From positions 124,001 through 188,000 of the forward strand of contig CBDCRK010000036.1 in the NCBI GenBank assembly GCA_965220955.1: a stretch of DNA of 64,000 nt, read 5' to 3'. How positions within the stretch are numbered: the first letter of the stretch is position 1; every line of letters begins with the position of its first letter. Source of the stretch: CBDCRK01 sp965220955. GTDB lineage: Bacteria > Desulfobacterota > Binatia > Bin18 > CBDCRK01. Under the pieces are notes generated by a model, which saw only the letters and a program-made list of their open reading frames with translations, ran no database searches and was not told the DNA's origin. Below, in pieces: positions 8,847-17,265 of the stretch. The position numbers were made by a program, and so were the translations under genes.

Positions 8847-8879
8847 GAGGCGTGCAAGAGGTCAAGTCTTGCACGCCTC
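8847..8879. terminator. perfect 13-bp hairpin, possible terminator or element end
   Basis: GAGGCGTGCAAGA at 8847-8859 and TCTTGCACGCCTC at 8867-8879 are exact inverse complements around a 7-base loop. The stem starts at the first base after the 45-bp repeat. There is no T-run on either side, so a classical intrinsic terminator is doubtful. Ending transcription of the CrtC-like gene, or forming the end of a small mobile element, are both possible. Confidence 0.4.
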
Positions 8880-9250
8880 ACTCATGTACCCCTGGACATT
8901 CCATGCGTCCACACCAAACTGCGGGCAGACGCCTAGGTTCATGATCAGCCATTCAGTATTTCGAAATGCTGCGATCACGTCTTGAACGATATTTCGCAGG
9001 TGTTGCCAATGGGGTTTCGAGGGTAACCGGTTGCCCTGGGAACCCCAAAGCAGGCTTGACAAAATCGTGTAATCGGAGTGGAAAGCTTAAAGAGATAGAC
9101 TGCAGGGATTGGAGCAGCAGACTTAATAGTTAGACGGCAGAGATCCGTAGGAAATTTAACCTGGCCGAAGACGATTATCTGCAAGCCCAAGCGGTCAAGG
9201 AGGGAATTCTCTTATGGTGTCAGCGAGTCTCGGGTCCTTGTACCCTTGTC

Positions 9251-9691
9251 CTACGCTTCTTCCCACTGAAACGGACGAAATTCGGCGATTTTCTTGAAGT
9301 CCTCCGCATTTCGAGTGACTACGGTGAACCCACGTCGCGCTGCACTCATCGCAATCAGCGCATCATTCGTCATCCGCGTTCGCCCTATCTGTTCGTAGCC
9401 GTATTTCGCGCCCACTTGGGCCAACACCTGCCCGGCCAGACTCCAGTCTCTTTGGACTGGGACCAGCAAGCGATTTAGCTTGCTGAACTCTCGCTCCGTT
9501 ACCAACAACTGCTGCCGGGCTCGCTTCTCGCTGGCTCCTGCTAACAGTTCTGAAAGGACCACGGCACTGAACCACAACGGACAGGACCCACCGTTGGGCG
9601 TACGGCGGGCCCGGCGCACCTCGAGAATCGACGGATCGCCTTGCCGCAACGCCGTGATATAAATCGACGTATCAAAGAGAACCCCGGCCAC
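9251..9691 (-). CDS. vapC: VapC-type PIN-domain toxin
   Basis: A PIN-domain ribonuclease of 146 residues if started at the GTG that overlaps the end of the antitoxin gene. The acidic metal-binding set is visible: Asp7 (LFDTSIY), Glu48 (VLSELLAG), Asp110 (MTNDALIA), and Asp131 in the VVTRNAEDF motif. Members cut tRNA or rRNA when free of their antitoxin. A longer frame upstream overlaps the antitoxin fully and would add 35 residues without family resemblance, so it is rejected. The 3-base-shifted overlap of about 20 bases with vapB is typical of coupled pairs. Confidence 0.88.
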   Translation of the reverse strand: MAGVLFDTSIYITALRQGDPSILEVRRARRTPNGGSCPLWFSAVVLSELLAGASEKRARQQLLVTEREFSKLNRLLVPVQRDWSLAGQVLAQVGAKYGYEQIGRTRMTNDALIAMSAARRGFTVVTRNAEDFKKIAEFRPFQWEEA

Positions 9692-9929
9692 TGCCTCCCT
9701 GTCCGTCCACGCGGCCAAAGACATCTTTAATCTGGATACCGCTCTTGAGTAGTTTTTCGGTAGCGGTCCATGCGCGGCGGTCCGTTTCGGCTTCACTAAT
9801 CACTTGCTTGAGCGCCCGTTCAATGGTCTCGGTTTCCGTCTTTGCCCCTAAGATCTGCTGGGCTTTTTTCAGCTTGGCTTGATCTAAAATGAGATGCTTG
9901 TTCTTGCGCGTATTACCAGCGGTTTTCAT
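9672..9929 (-). CDS. vapB: VapB-type antitoxin
   Basis: An 85-residue basic-to-acidic small protein directly upstream of, and overlapping, the PIN toxin. The N-terminal part (KNKHLILDQAKLKKAQQILGAKTETETIERALKQVI) has the strand-helix-helix pattern of ribbon-helix-helix antitoxins (LDQAKLKKA then TETETIERAL). The C-terminal part should wrap the toxin active site. The ATG starts just after the operator-like TGTACA pair. By family analogy the VapBC complex represses its own promoter. Confidence 0.82.
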   Translation of the reverse strand: MKTAGNTRKNKHLILDQAKLKKAQQILGAKTETETIERALKQVISEAETDRRAWTATEKLLKSGIQIKDVFGRVDGQGGSGRGSL

Positions 9930-9941
9930 ATTTTTCCCTTA

Positions 9942-9968
9942 TGTACATTTTAGTTCACTTTGTGTACA
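9942..9968. promoter_or_regulatory. likely vapBC operator
   Basis: TGTACA occurs at 9942-9947 and again at 9963-9968, each self-complementary, 21 bases apart (two helical turns) and 13 bases ahead of the vapB start. This arrangement suits binding of two ribbon-helix-helix dimers for autoregulation. No binding data are available. Confidence 0.5.
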
Positions 9969-10024
9969 TTGGCAAGTGTTGCACCCCCGTGCTTTCGCCC
10001 ACCTCCCCTGCTGCTGCCACAGAC

Positions 10025-10069
10025 ATTGTGTCACGCCAATAACTCGCCTTTGACATTTTGTGAAGTCGC
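10025..10069 (+). repeat. 45-bp direct repeat, right copy
   Basis: The partner of 8802-8846 with four substitutions. Unlike the left copy it is not followed by the 13-bp hairpin; the bases after it read CATGCCTGATAAAGG. Confidence 0.9.
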
Positions 10070-10249
10070 CATGCCTGATAAAGGATGTTATTCAGCCTTA
10101 ATCTCCAGATCTATGGGTATTTCTAAACAAACGGGGATAAAGTTTCACCGTAAACTGGGAAAGCCTTACGCAAACACGGACTTCCAACGACAACGAGTTC
10201 CCACTTTTTCACCCGAAAATCACCAGCAAAGCCGGATTGCAAAAGCTTC

Positions 10250-12184
10250 TCATACCGCGCGCTTAACCGCTTCGAGGGCCTGGGGATTTTCTAAAGAGGA
10301 CAGATCTCCGGGGTCGGTGTCAAGCGCGGCGGCGCGCACAGCGCGGCGTACAATTTTGGCACTCCGCGTCTTGGGCAGCTCGGTCACAAACTGAACCTTG
10401 TCAGGCTTAAAGGCTTTGCCCATCACCCGGACAACGGTGTCAAGGAGCTCCTGCCGCACCGCCTCCGTTGGGTACTGGTCCGGCCTGAGCACCGTATAGC
10501 ACCATACGGTTTCCCCTTTCAACGCGTGTGGTACGCCCACGGCAGCAGCTTCCAACACTGCCGGGTGTGACAAGAGAGCCGACTCGAACTCCGCCGGGCC
10601 AACGCGCTTGCCAGCCATGTTGACCGTATCGTCGCTACGCCCATGCAAGAACCAATACCCGTCTGCATCGATCGAGGCCCAGTCGCCGTGGACCCAGACG
10701 TTTTCCCAGCGGGACCAGTAGGTCTCAATATAGCGTTGCGGGTCCTGCCATACGCCCCGGGTCATGCCGGGCCATGGTTTAGTACACACCAGTTCACCAA
10801 CCTGGCCGCGCACGGATTGGCCGGCGGCATCGAATACGTCGATGGCCATACCCAGAGCCGGGCCCGCTAAGGTACAGGGCTTGAGCGGGGTGATAGGAAG
10901 AGGAGAGAGGAAACAGGCACCGACCTCCGTGCCACCTGAGATATTGATGATCGGCGCACGGTTGCCGCCGATATGTTCCAGACACCAGAGATACGGATCA
11001 GGGTTCCAGGGCTCGCCCGTTGAGCCAATAATCCGAATGCTGGCAAGATTGTGTTTTTGCAGGGGAGCTGTACCAAATTGGGTCAAGACGCGGATTAGCG
11101 TGGGAGATACCCCCAGGATCGAAATCCGGTGACGTTCCACCATATGCCACAAGCGATCCGGTTCCGGGTGGTCCGGCGCACCTTCGTAGAGAAACACCGT
11201 CCCGCCCACAGCCAGCCCGCCGACTACCTCCCAGGGCCCCATGATCCAACCCATGTCGGTGACCCAAAACAACACATCCTCACCTGGATGCAAATCGGTC
11301 TGATGGTAGACTTCCTGGGCTATCTTGATCAGAAACCCGCCATGGACATGGACAGCGCCTTTGGGTTGTCCTGTAGTGCCGGAGGTGTAGGCAATCATCA
11401 CGGGAGCTTCGGCGTCCATGGGACAGGCAGCAAAGGCGTCCGAGACCCCATCGACCTGATCGTGCCACCAGCGATCCCGGGCGGCATTCCAAGGAATGGC
11501 CTTGCCCAGGTGTTTCAGCACAATGACGTGCTCGATTGAAGGACACTGCGCTACCGCCTCATCGGCCGTTTGCTTCATAGCCACAATGTCGCCCTTGCGG
11601 CGGAACCCATCAGCGGTAATCAGAACTTTGGCTTCGCAGTCGCTGAGACGCGCGGCCACAGCGCTGGCGGCAAATCCTGAGAAAATCGGGGCGAAAATGG
11701 CTCCCAGCTTAGCAACTGCCATCAGCGCCACCACGTTTTCCAGCACCATGGGCAGGAAGATCCCCACACGGTCCCCTGCCCCAACGCCGAGCCGTTGGAG
11801 CACCTGGCATAGACGGTTGACCTCGGTCTGCAACTGGGCATAACTCAAGCTGCGCACCGCTGCGTCCTCGTGCTCGCCGATTAAGGCAATGCGCTCGGGA
11901 TGTTGTTGCGCTTGGTAATCCACACACTGATAGGCCAGGTTGAGTTTGGCTCCAACAAACCATTGGGCCCAGGCAATACCCTCCGAGGTGTCTAGGATGC
12001 GCTCATAAGGCGTAAACCACTGGATGTCGAGTTCCTTTTCAACAGCCTGCCAAAACCATTCTATGTTGTCAGTGGAACGTTGGATCAACGCCTTGTAATC
12101 GGCGATCCCGTGGCGATCCATGAACCGTTTGATGTTGCTGTATTGAATGACCTCCGGTGTGGGTTGCCAGACAAAATCGCTCAT
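10250..12184 (-). CDS. acyl-CoA synthetase (AMP-forming, ACS/acetoacetyl-CoA synthetase type)
   Basis: At 644 residues this is the full length of acetyl/acetoacetyl-CoA synthetase-type ligases. An ACAS-like N-terminal helix region (about 40-90) precedes the AMP-binding core. The P-loop YTSGTTGQPKG lies near residues 265-275, then INISGGTEVG (A5-like), the hinge HGRSDDTVNMAGKRVGPAEFE, and the C-terminal lysine region PKTRSAKIVRR, where Lys adenylates the acid. It activates a carboxylate to its CoA thioester in the cytosol. The substrate is unknown but likely short or medium chain given the ACAS layout. It lies in a minus-strand series with the amidohydrolase, MetE-like and esterase genes, with gaps of about 150 bases, so separate promoters are possible. 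Confidence 0.9.
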   Translation of the reverse strand: MSDFVWQPTPEVIQYSNIKRFMDRHGIADYKALIQRSTDNIEWFWQAVEKELDIQWFTPYERILDTSEGIAWAQWFVGAKLNLAYQCVDYQAQQHPERIALIGEHEDAAVRSLSYAQLQTEVNRLCQVLQRLGVGAGDRVGIFLPMVLENVVALMAVAKLGAIFAPIFSGFAASAVAARLSDCEAKVLITADGFRRKGDIVAMKQTADEAVAQCPSIEHVIVLKHLGKAIPWNAARDRWWHDQVDGVSDAFAACPMDAEAPVMIAYTSGTTGQPKGAVHVHGGFLIKIAQEVYHQTDLHPGEDVLFWVTDMGWIMGPWEVVGGLAVGGTVFLYEGAPDHPEPDRLWHMVERHRISILGVSPTLIRVLTQFGTAPLQKHNLASIRIIGSTGEPWNPDPYLWCLEHIGGNRAPIINISGGTEVGACFLSPLPITPLKPCTLAGPALGMAIDVFDAAGQSVRGQVGELVCTKPWPGMTRGVWQDPQRYIETYWSRWENVWVHGDWASIDADGYWFLHGRSDDTVNMAGKRVGPAEFESALLSHPAVLEAAAVGVPHALKGETVWCYTVLRPDQYPTEAVRQELLDTVVRVMGKAFKPDKVQFVTELPKTRSAKIVRRAVRAAALDTDPGDLSSLENPQALEAVKRAV

Positions 12185-12342
12185 TGCCAGTCTCTGCCTC
12201 TAACGCTTCATGGCTAGTACTGTGTACAATAACGCAGCGCTGGCCTCTCCTGTGGTATCTGCTATTGCCCGTCTCCTATAGGTTCTAGGAAAGGCTAGTA
12301 CTGTATGACCGTGCGGCTGTGCTCACATCACTCAGCAATCGT

Positions 12343-13458
12343 TCATTCTAACCCGTAGCAGCGCGCCGCGTTCTCACCCATGAGCTTGGGACGCTCGCTC
12401 TCGGGGAGATGCGCGCACCCTTCGCGCAGTTCGCCCACCACGCCGGGAAACGTGCAGTCAAAATGGGGATAGTCCGAGGCCCACATCAGCACGTCGGTCA
12501 TCCCCAGTGTTGTTGCCACCTGCAAGGCCATATCGTCCGGCTCGCACGAGCAAAAACACTGGCGCAGAAAATACTCGCTGGGTTTATGTTTGAGTTCCGG
12601 CGCCAGGCGCCCGATTTTCTCATAAAACTCATCCATCCGCTTGAGCCAGTACGGGAGCCAGCCACCACCTGCTTCCAGGAAGGCGGCCCGCAGACGCGGA
12701 AACCTCTCCAGCACTCCGCCACAAATCAGATCCATGCAGCCCATCTGTTGTTCCAGTGGATGGGCGATCACCATGCGCCGAAAGAAATCCCCATAGCGGT
12801 CAAACCCTGCCGTTGGCAGGTCTCCGCCCACGGTGCTGTGAATCGCAACCGTGCAGTTAAGTTCTTGCGCTTCGGCCCAGAACCGGTCGTTCGTTGGATC
12901 GCTCAGCCGGCGGGTAACATAGGGGTTGGGACGAATAGCCACCGCCTTCACGCCCTGGTCTTTCACCACGCGACGCATCTCAACAATGGCGGCTTCAACC
13001 TCAATCATCGGGACCGGCGCCACATTATATAACCGGTCCGGATACGGTCGGCAGAAGTCGGCCATCCAGTTGTTGTAGGCACGGCAGGCCACAGCAGCGA
13101 GTTGCGGATCCCGCAGGCTGCCAAACGCCAGCCCAATCGAGGGAAAGAGAAACGACACATCGACTCCTTCCTCATCCATGTCTTTGATGCGAGCATGCGG
13201 GTCCCAGCTCCCCGGTCGTAGATCGTCCCACGAGATTGTGCGTGCCCGCTTCTCGTCACTCAATCCGCCGGGGACACACATGGCGGCAATGGCCAGAACA
13301 TCCCCGGCAAGGATCTTTCCCTCTACCTGTATGCGATCAACACCGTCGGCAGCTTTGACCACTTGCGGTATCCGCTGGCGGAATGCCGGCTCGACATATT
13401 CCTCCCACAACACCCGGGGCTCGGCAATGTGCCCATCGGCATCAATAATTTTGTTCAT
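12343..13458 (-). CDS. amidohydrolase-2 family metal-dependent hydrolase
   Basis: The 371-residue TIM-barrel protein begins with the IDADGHIAEP metal motif (a D-x-H variant of the H-x-H site). It later shows CTVAIHSTVG with a candidate third His, FLEAGGGWLPYWLKRMDEF, and near the C-terminus LMWASDYPHFDCTF with the conserved metal-binding Asp. This set fits the ACMSD/gamma-resorcylate decarboxylase-like branch, whose members hydrolyse or decarboxylate cyclic acids. AAAGGAGGG precedes the ATG. A second member lies at 42.7 kb and shares the overall plan. The substrate is unknown. Confidence 0.9.
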   Translation of the reverse strand: MNKIIDADGHIAEPRVLWEEYVEPAFRQRIPQVVKAADGVDRIQVEGKILAGDVLAIAAMCVPGGLSDEKRARTISWDDLRPGSWDPHARIKDMDEEGVDVSFLFPSIGLAFGSLRDPQLAAVACRAYNNWMADFCRPYPDRLYNVAPVPMIEVEAAIVEMRRVVKDQGVKAVAIRPNPYVTRRLSDPTNDRFWAEAQELNCTVAIHSTVGGDLPTAGFDRYGDFFRRMVIAHPLEQQMGCMDLICGGVLERFPRLRAAFLEAGGGWLPYWLKRMDEFYEKIGRLAPELKHKPSEYFLRQCFCSCEPDDMALQVATTLGMTDVLMWASDYPHFDCTFPGVVGELREGCAHLPESERPKLMGENAARCYGLE

Positions 13459-13558
13459 AGGTCCCTCCTTTGCGCGTTCTGCTTAGTGACAAGAACTTGT
13501 TTACCGCGCATCGGGCCACTCTCCCCTCACTGCTCGGCGCCCCTCCTGGGTCCACGGT

Positions 13559-13603
13559 CACCGAGCACGCGGTCGCCGAGCAAGCGCTCGCTGAGCACGC
13601 ACC
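13559..13603. repeat. three tandem 15-bp units
   Basis: CACCGAGCACGCGGT, CGCCGAGCAAGCGCT and CGCTGAGCACGCACC follow each other in the gap between the amidohydrolase and MetE-like genes. They diverge at about a quarter of positions. There is no evident function. Confidence 0.6.
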
Positions 13604-13610
13604 TCTCTGG

Positions 13611-14645
13611 TTACATCAGCTCGCGCCGTACCAGAGCAGCGCCATCGGCCAGTGCTTGCAATTTCCCGAATGCCGTTTCCCGCGTCAGGTATTTCATGCC
13701 GCAATCGGGCGCCGGCATCAGCCGATCCGCCGAAATGTATTTAAGGCCCTGCCGGATCCGTTCCGCCACAACCTCCGCGGATTCGATCTCCGATCTCGAA
13801 AGATCAAGGACTCCAAGCATGATTGTCTTGGTCGGAAACTCAGCCAGCACGCCAAGGTCCAGATTCGGCTGAGCCGCCTCAATAGAGATCTGATCAACCA
13901 CGCTGTTGGCCAGTTGCGGGAGAAAGTCGTAGCTCCGTGGCTTTTGACCGGGTATGAGAAATCCGTAGCCAAAACACAGATGGACAGCAGTGCTGGCGTT
14001 GAGTCCTTGCAGGGCGCGATTGATCGCTTTTACAGCATAGCGTTCTGCCGCCGCCGGATCGTTGCGCAGCCAGGGCTCGTCGAGCTGAATGACTTCGGCA
14101 CCTGCGGCCACAAGATCGTGCGCCTCCTCGTTCACTGCAGCGGCGAAATCCATAGCCATTTCTTCATCGTCTTTGTAGTACTCGTTTTTCGCCTGCTGGA
14201 CCATGGTGAAGGGTCCCGGTAGCGTGATCTTGGCGCGCCGGCTGGTGTGTTGACGCAGGAAGATCATGTCCTGAACCTCTACTGGATATTTGCGGCGGAT
14301 GGCTCCCACTACACGTGGCATGGGCGCCTTATAGCCTGCGCGATTGGTCATGATCACAGGATTATTGATGTCCATGCCTTCGAGTGCTGTAGCGAAACGG
14401 TTCGAATAACTCTCGCGGCGCATCTCGCCGTCGCTAATGATATCAATGCCCGCTCGCTCCATATCGTGGATGGCAACAATCGTGGCGTCATCCTGCGCCT
14501 GCGGGAGCAACGGTCCGGGAATCCGCCAGATCGCTGGCACACGGACTCGCGGTACGCCGTGGGACTTGAGGGCTTCTCGATCAACAAGCCAGTCTGGCTG
14601 TGGGTAACTGCCAATCACTGCCGTTGGCAATAATTCTCCAGTCAT
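13611..14645 (-). CDS. MetE-like (cobalamin-independent methionine synthase C-terminal family) protein
   Basis: The 344 residues correspond to the catalytic barrel of cobalamin-independent methionine synthase without the N-terminal folate domain. The zinc ligands are present: the His and Cys of VHLCFGYG (about residues 219-221), the Glu of ISIEAAQ near 251, and the Cys of APDCGMKYL near 314. The opening IGSYPQPDWL and VIQLDEPW are also typical. Such stand-alone proteins transfer methyl groups from unusual donors, or act on thioethers and epoxides (the EpoxyalkaneCoM transferase-like branch). The start has GAGG at the right distance. Its place next to hydrolases and a CoA ligase suggests catabolism rather than methionine synthesis, but this is inference. 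Confidence 0.88.
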   Translation of the reverse strand: MTGELLPTAVIGSYPQPDWLVDREALKSHGVPRVRVPAIWRIPGPLLPQAQDDATIVAIHDMERAGIDIISDGEMRRESYSNRFATALEGMDINNPVIMTNRAGYKAPMPRVVGAIRRKYPVEVQDMIFLRQHTSRRAKITLPGPFTMVQQAKNEYYKDDEEMAMDFAAAVNEEAHDLVAAGAEVIQLDEPWLRNDPAAAERYAVKAINRALQGLNASTAVHLCFGYGFLIPGQKPRSYDFLPQLANSVVDQISIEAAQPNLDLGVLAEFPTKTIMLGVLDLSRSEIESAEVVAERIRQGLKYISADRLMPAPDCGMKYLTRETAFGKLQALADGAALVRRELM

Positions 14646-14785
14646 AAGACCTCGCTATTGGCTTGGCTGCCTTAAGAATGTCCTGGCCGGTCGCTTTGCC
14701 GGGTGCTGCGAAGCAAGAGTGCATGAGGTCCCCCTTTGGCTCGCCCGCAAGACAGACACCGCCTCAGTGTGCCAGACCTTCCGGC

Positions 14786-15712
14786 TTATTGCACCTGCTG
14801 GTGGACAAACGCAATGATCTTCTCTATCACCCGTACGGCACCAGGCGACGATGGATCCCGGTTCTCGTACATCTTCTCTAGCGCCCGCACAGCAGTAGGC
14901 GACGGATTCCGGGGAATGAACCCATCGCTTGCGCCCTCGAATAGCTCCAGCTCTACCTGGCCTCCCGCCTTGCGGTACTGGGCAACAAAGCGATCAAGGT
15001 CGGCACGGGGATGGACAATATCGCGGGTGTCTTGAATGTAGAGCACAGGGGGTAGTTCGACCCGTTCGCCGCGTTCCAGCGCCAGCACCGGGTTGCCCTC
15101 GGCCATAGCTTCTTCGCTCTGCCAGTATTTGTCGTGCAGGGGCAGCACCAGATCCACAAACTCTGGGTAGGGTTGGCCGCCTTCTTTCAGCTTCTTAGCA
15201 TAGCGATAGCGCCCCAGCGGGTCGATAACGGGTGCACCCATGACCACACAGCGCACGCTAGCATCCACAGCCGGTGCACCGGCGGGCAGCGGGAGCGCGG
15301 CATATCTGGGATCGTGAGGTCTCATCCCCAGCAGTATGGCTTGGTGTCCACCGCTGGAGATACCTGAGACGCCTACCAGGTTGGGGCGGGTGCCCAATTC
15401 TGTGGCCTGGGTCTTGAGCCAGCGAATGGCATAATTGATGTCGGCCAGCGAGGCAGGATACGGCGCCACCGGCGGCATGCGGAAATCCAGGGCCGCCACT
15501 ACCACGCCGCTCTGCGCCAGTTGTTCGTTGATAGCGGTGTCTTGCAGGCGATCCCCCAGGTTCCAGGCTCCGCCATGCAGGTCAACAATGAGTGGGAACG
15601 GTCCTTGGCCGCGGGGCTTGAAGAGCCGCGCCAGTAGCGACTGGTCCCCGTGGCGGATATATTCAACGTCCTCTACCGCAATGTCATACATTTCGGCTGC
15701 AGCAGCTGTCAT
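14786..15712 (-). CDS. HSL/BD-FAE-like alpha/beta-hydrolase with the catalytic His replaced
   Basis: A 308-residue esterase-type protein. The oxyanion motif is VDLHGGAWN, the nucleophile elbow GISSGGHQA carries the Ser, and the acid is probably the Asp of QDTRDIVHP. In the family the last strand ends with a GxxHGF motif; here it is GASDGF, with Asp (GAT) where His (CAT) is expected, a one-base difference at 14924-14926. Without that His, ester hydrolysis should be severely impaired. A strong AAAGGAGGAG site precedes the ATG. It may be a recently inactivated enzyme or one that uses a different base. Confidence 0.87.
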   Translation of the reverse strand: MTAAAAEMYDIAVEDVEYIRHGDQSLLARLFKPRGQGPFPLIVDLHGGAWNLGDRLQDTAINEQLAQSGVVVAALDFRMPPVAPYPASLADINYAIRWLKTQATELGTRPNLVGVSGISSGGHQAILLGMRPHDPRYAALPLPAGAPAVDASVRCVVMGAPVIDPLGRYRYAKKLKEGGQPYPEFVDLVLPLHDKYWQSEEAMAEGNPVLALERGERVELPPVLYIQDTRDIVHPRADLDRFVAQYRKAGGQVELELFEGASDGFIPRNPSPTAVRALEKMYENRDPSSPGAVRVIEKIIAFVHQQVQ

Positions 15713-15776
15713 AATCTCCTCCTTTGTATAGTCTCAGAGTTCCTACCCCTGCCATAGCTCCGCACAGCCGCAGAAG

Positions 15777-15884
15777 TCAAGCCTCACTACGCCAGTGGTA
15801 ATGGAATATCCTCTCGACTGAGGGCAGGATTCTCTCTTCTATCCTGTCCTCTTGGGCTTGCCCCCAGACCAGAGATGAGGCAAA
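15777..15884 (-). pseudogene. DUF1329 N-terminal remnant
   Basis: The minus strand reads FASSLVWGQAQEDRIEERIL before running to a stop after 35 codons. The VWGQAQE...ERIL stretch matches the region just after the signal peptide in the two DUF1329 genes at 46.9 and 58.2 kb (IWGQAQEE...EKIL, SWGQAQD...ERIL). The signal peptide and all later domains are missing. It lies in a 311-base gap between the esterase and the monooxygenase; nothing else is recognised there. Confidence 0.6.
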
Positions 15885-16023
15885 GGGTCAACGTTAGAGA
15901 GAATACCAAATGGACTATGAATGTGCTCTCAGGGGCGACCGTGGTTCACTCTTGACCTATTGGCTTGGCTAATCAGGATCGATATTGCTAAGTATTGACT
16001 GAGGGAGTAAACGTAAATGGCCA

Positions 16024-17202
16024 ATGAAAGTGAGAGAGAAAATGAAGATCGATCACGCCGAGATAATACGGCGCGTAGCAGAAATTTCACCGCAGCTGGC
16101 GGAACACGCAGTGGCTTGCGACCAGGTCCGGCAGGTTGTGTCCGAAAACATGCATACCATGATCGCTGCGGGCATGTTCCGCATCCCACAGCCGGCACGA
16201 GTCGGCGGCTATGAACTCAGCCTGCGAACCCTGGGCGCGGCCGTTACCGCGCTCTCACGTGCCTGTTCCTCCAGCGGCTGGGTGCTGATGGTGGTGGGGG
16301 CGCATCACTGGTGCCTGGGGCTGTTCTCGGAACCGGCGCAAGACGACGTGTTCGGCCAAGGACGAGACGGCTTAGTGGCGGGTACCCTCTCATGGCAGGG
16401 AAACGCCATTGCCGTTGACGGCGGCTATCGCGTGAACGGGCGGTGGCAATTCGCCTCAGGCGTTGACCATGCGGAGTGGGTCATGCTGGGTTGTGCCGAT
16501 CCCCAATCGCACAACCCGAGGGTGCATGTTGTTGTACCGGTAGGTGACCTGGAAATCGACGACACCTGGCACGCGCTGGGTCTTCAGGGCACCGGGAGTA
16601 AGGACGTGGTGGCGCATGAGGTGTTCGTGCCGGCGCATCGTGCGGTCGATACCCGACAGATGTTTGGTGGCACAAGTCCGCACGCAACCCGGCCTCGCAG
16701 TAATCTCTATCGTTTGTCAGCAGAGGCAATGCTCTGCATGTCGGTATCCACTGCGGTACTCGGTTCAGCGCAGTTTGCTCTGGATCAATTCATCGAGCGC
16801 ACCAGGGAACGGAAGGTTATTCTCACCGGCGCCTCCAAGGCAGAGCATGGACCTACCCAGATTCGCCTGGCCGAAGCCGCTGCGGAGGTGCGTGCGGCGC
16901 ATCTACTGCAACAGGAGGTGTACGATGAGTTCGATCGTCTAATGACAAGTGGGGAAAGATTCGCTCCTGCGCACCGGACGTGGGCGCGCTGGCAGGTGTC
17001 ATATGCTGCCGAGCTATGCCGCCGCGCGGTGACGCGGCTCTTCAGCGGTTCCGGCGCGCATGCGGTGTACGCGCCGGGCGCGCTGCAACGCGCGTTCAGG
17101 AACGTCAATGTCGGCGCGCAGCATGCGAGCCTAGACTTCGATACCGGCGCGGAACTATACGGCCGGGCGCTGCTGGAATCCAGGCCGTTGCAAGAGGCGT
17201 AA
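16024..17202 (+). CDS. acyl-CoA-dehydrogenase-fold flavin monooxygenase (HsaA/HpaB group D type)
   Basis: The 392-residue protein has the acyl-CoA dehydrogenase fold without the acyl-CoA catalytic Glu context. It shows GGYELSLRTLG, SSGWVLMVVGAHHW near 80-95 (a His pair typical of group D monooxygenases), VNGRWQFASGVDHAEW, and LGLQGTGSKDV. These features match HsaA/DszC-like two-component hydroxylases that use reduced flavin to oxidise phenols or thiophenes. A reductase partner is not visible nearby. Two starts are possible (16024 and 16042, MKIDHAEII), neither with a strong ribosome site. It begins the plus-strand run of flavin enzymes. Confidence 0.83.
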   Translation: MKVREKMKIDHAEIIRRVAEISPQLAEHAVACDQVRQVVSENMHTMIAAGMFRIPQPARVGGYELSLRTLGAAVTALSRACSSSGWVLMVVGAHHWCLGLFSEPAQDDVFGQGRDGLVAGTLSWQGNAIAVDGGYRVNGRWQFASGVDHAEWVMLGCADPQSHNPRVHVVVPVGDLEIDDTWHALGLQGTGSKDVVAHEVFVPAHRAVDTRQMFGGTSPHATRPRSNLYRLSAEAMLCMSVSTAVLGSAQFALDQFIERTRERKVILTGASKAEHGPTQIRLAEAAAEVRAAHLLQQEVYDEFDRLMTSGERFAPAHRTWARWQVSYAAELCRRAVTRLFSGSGAHAVYAPGALQRAFRNVNVGAQHASLDFDTGAELYGRALLESRPLQEA

Positions 17203-17265
17203 TCGTCAAGGTCCACCCCATAGCTGTGGTGGACTAGCAGACTCATGAGAAAGGAGAATGGACTC

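Larger units (their letters stand above)
8720..9250. other. gene-free spacer holding a 45-bp repeat and a hairpin
   Basis: No coding frame is convincing. The left part carries one copy of a 45-bp dispersed repeat directly joined to a perfect 13-bp hairpin. The remainder up to the vapC stop shows nothing I recognise. Confidence 0.6.
9930..10249. other. gene-free spacer upstream of vapB
   Basis: It holds the putative vapBC operator and the right copy of the 45-bp repeat. The remaining 180 bases up to the ligase stop show no gene that I recognise. Confidence 0.6.

Noticed and set aside
8847..8879. Confident call of an intrinsic terminator
   Set aside because: The stem is perfect, but neither side has the T-run needed.
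10250..12184. Naming the CoA ligase as acetoacetyl-CoA synthetase
   Set aside because: Length and N-terminus fit, but residues that set substrate choice cannot be judged by eye.
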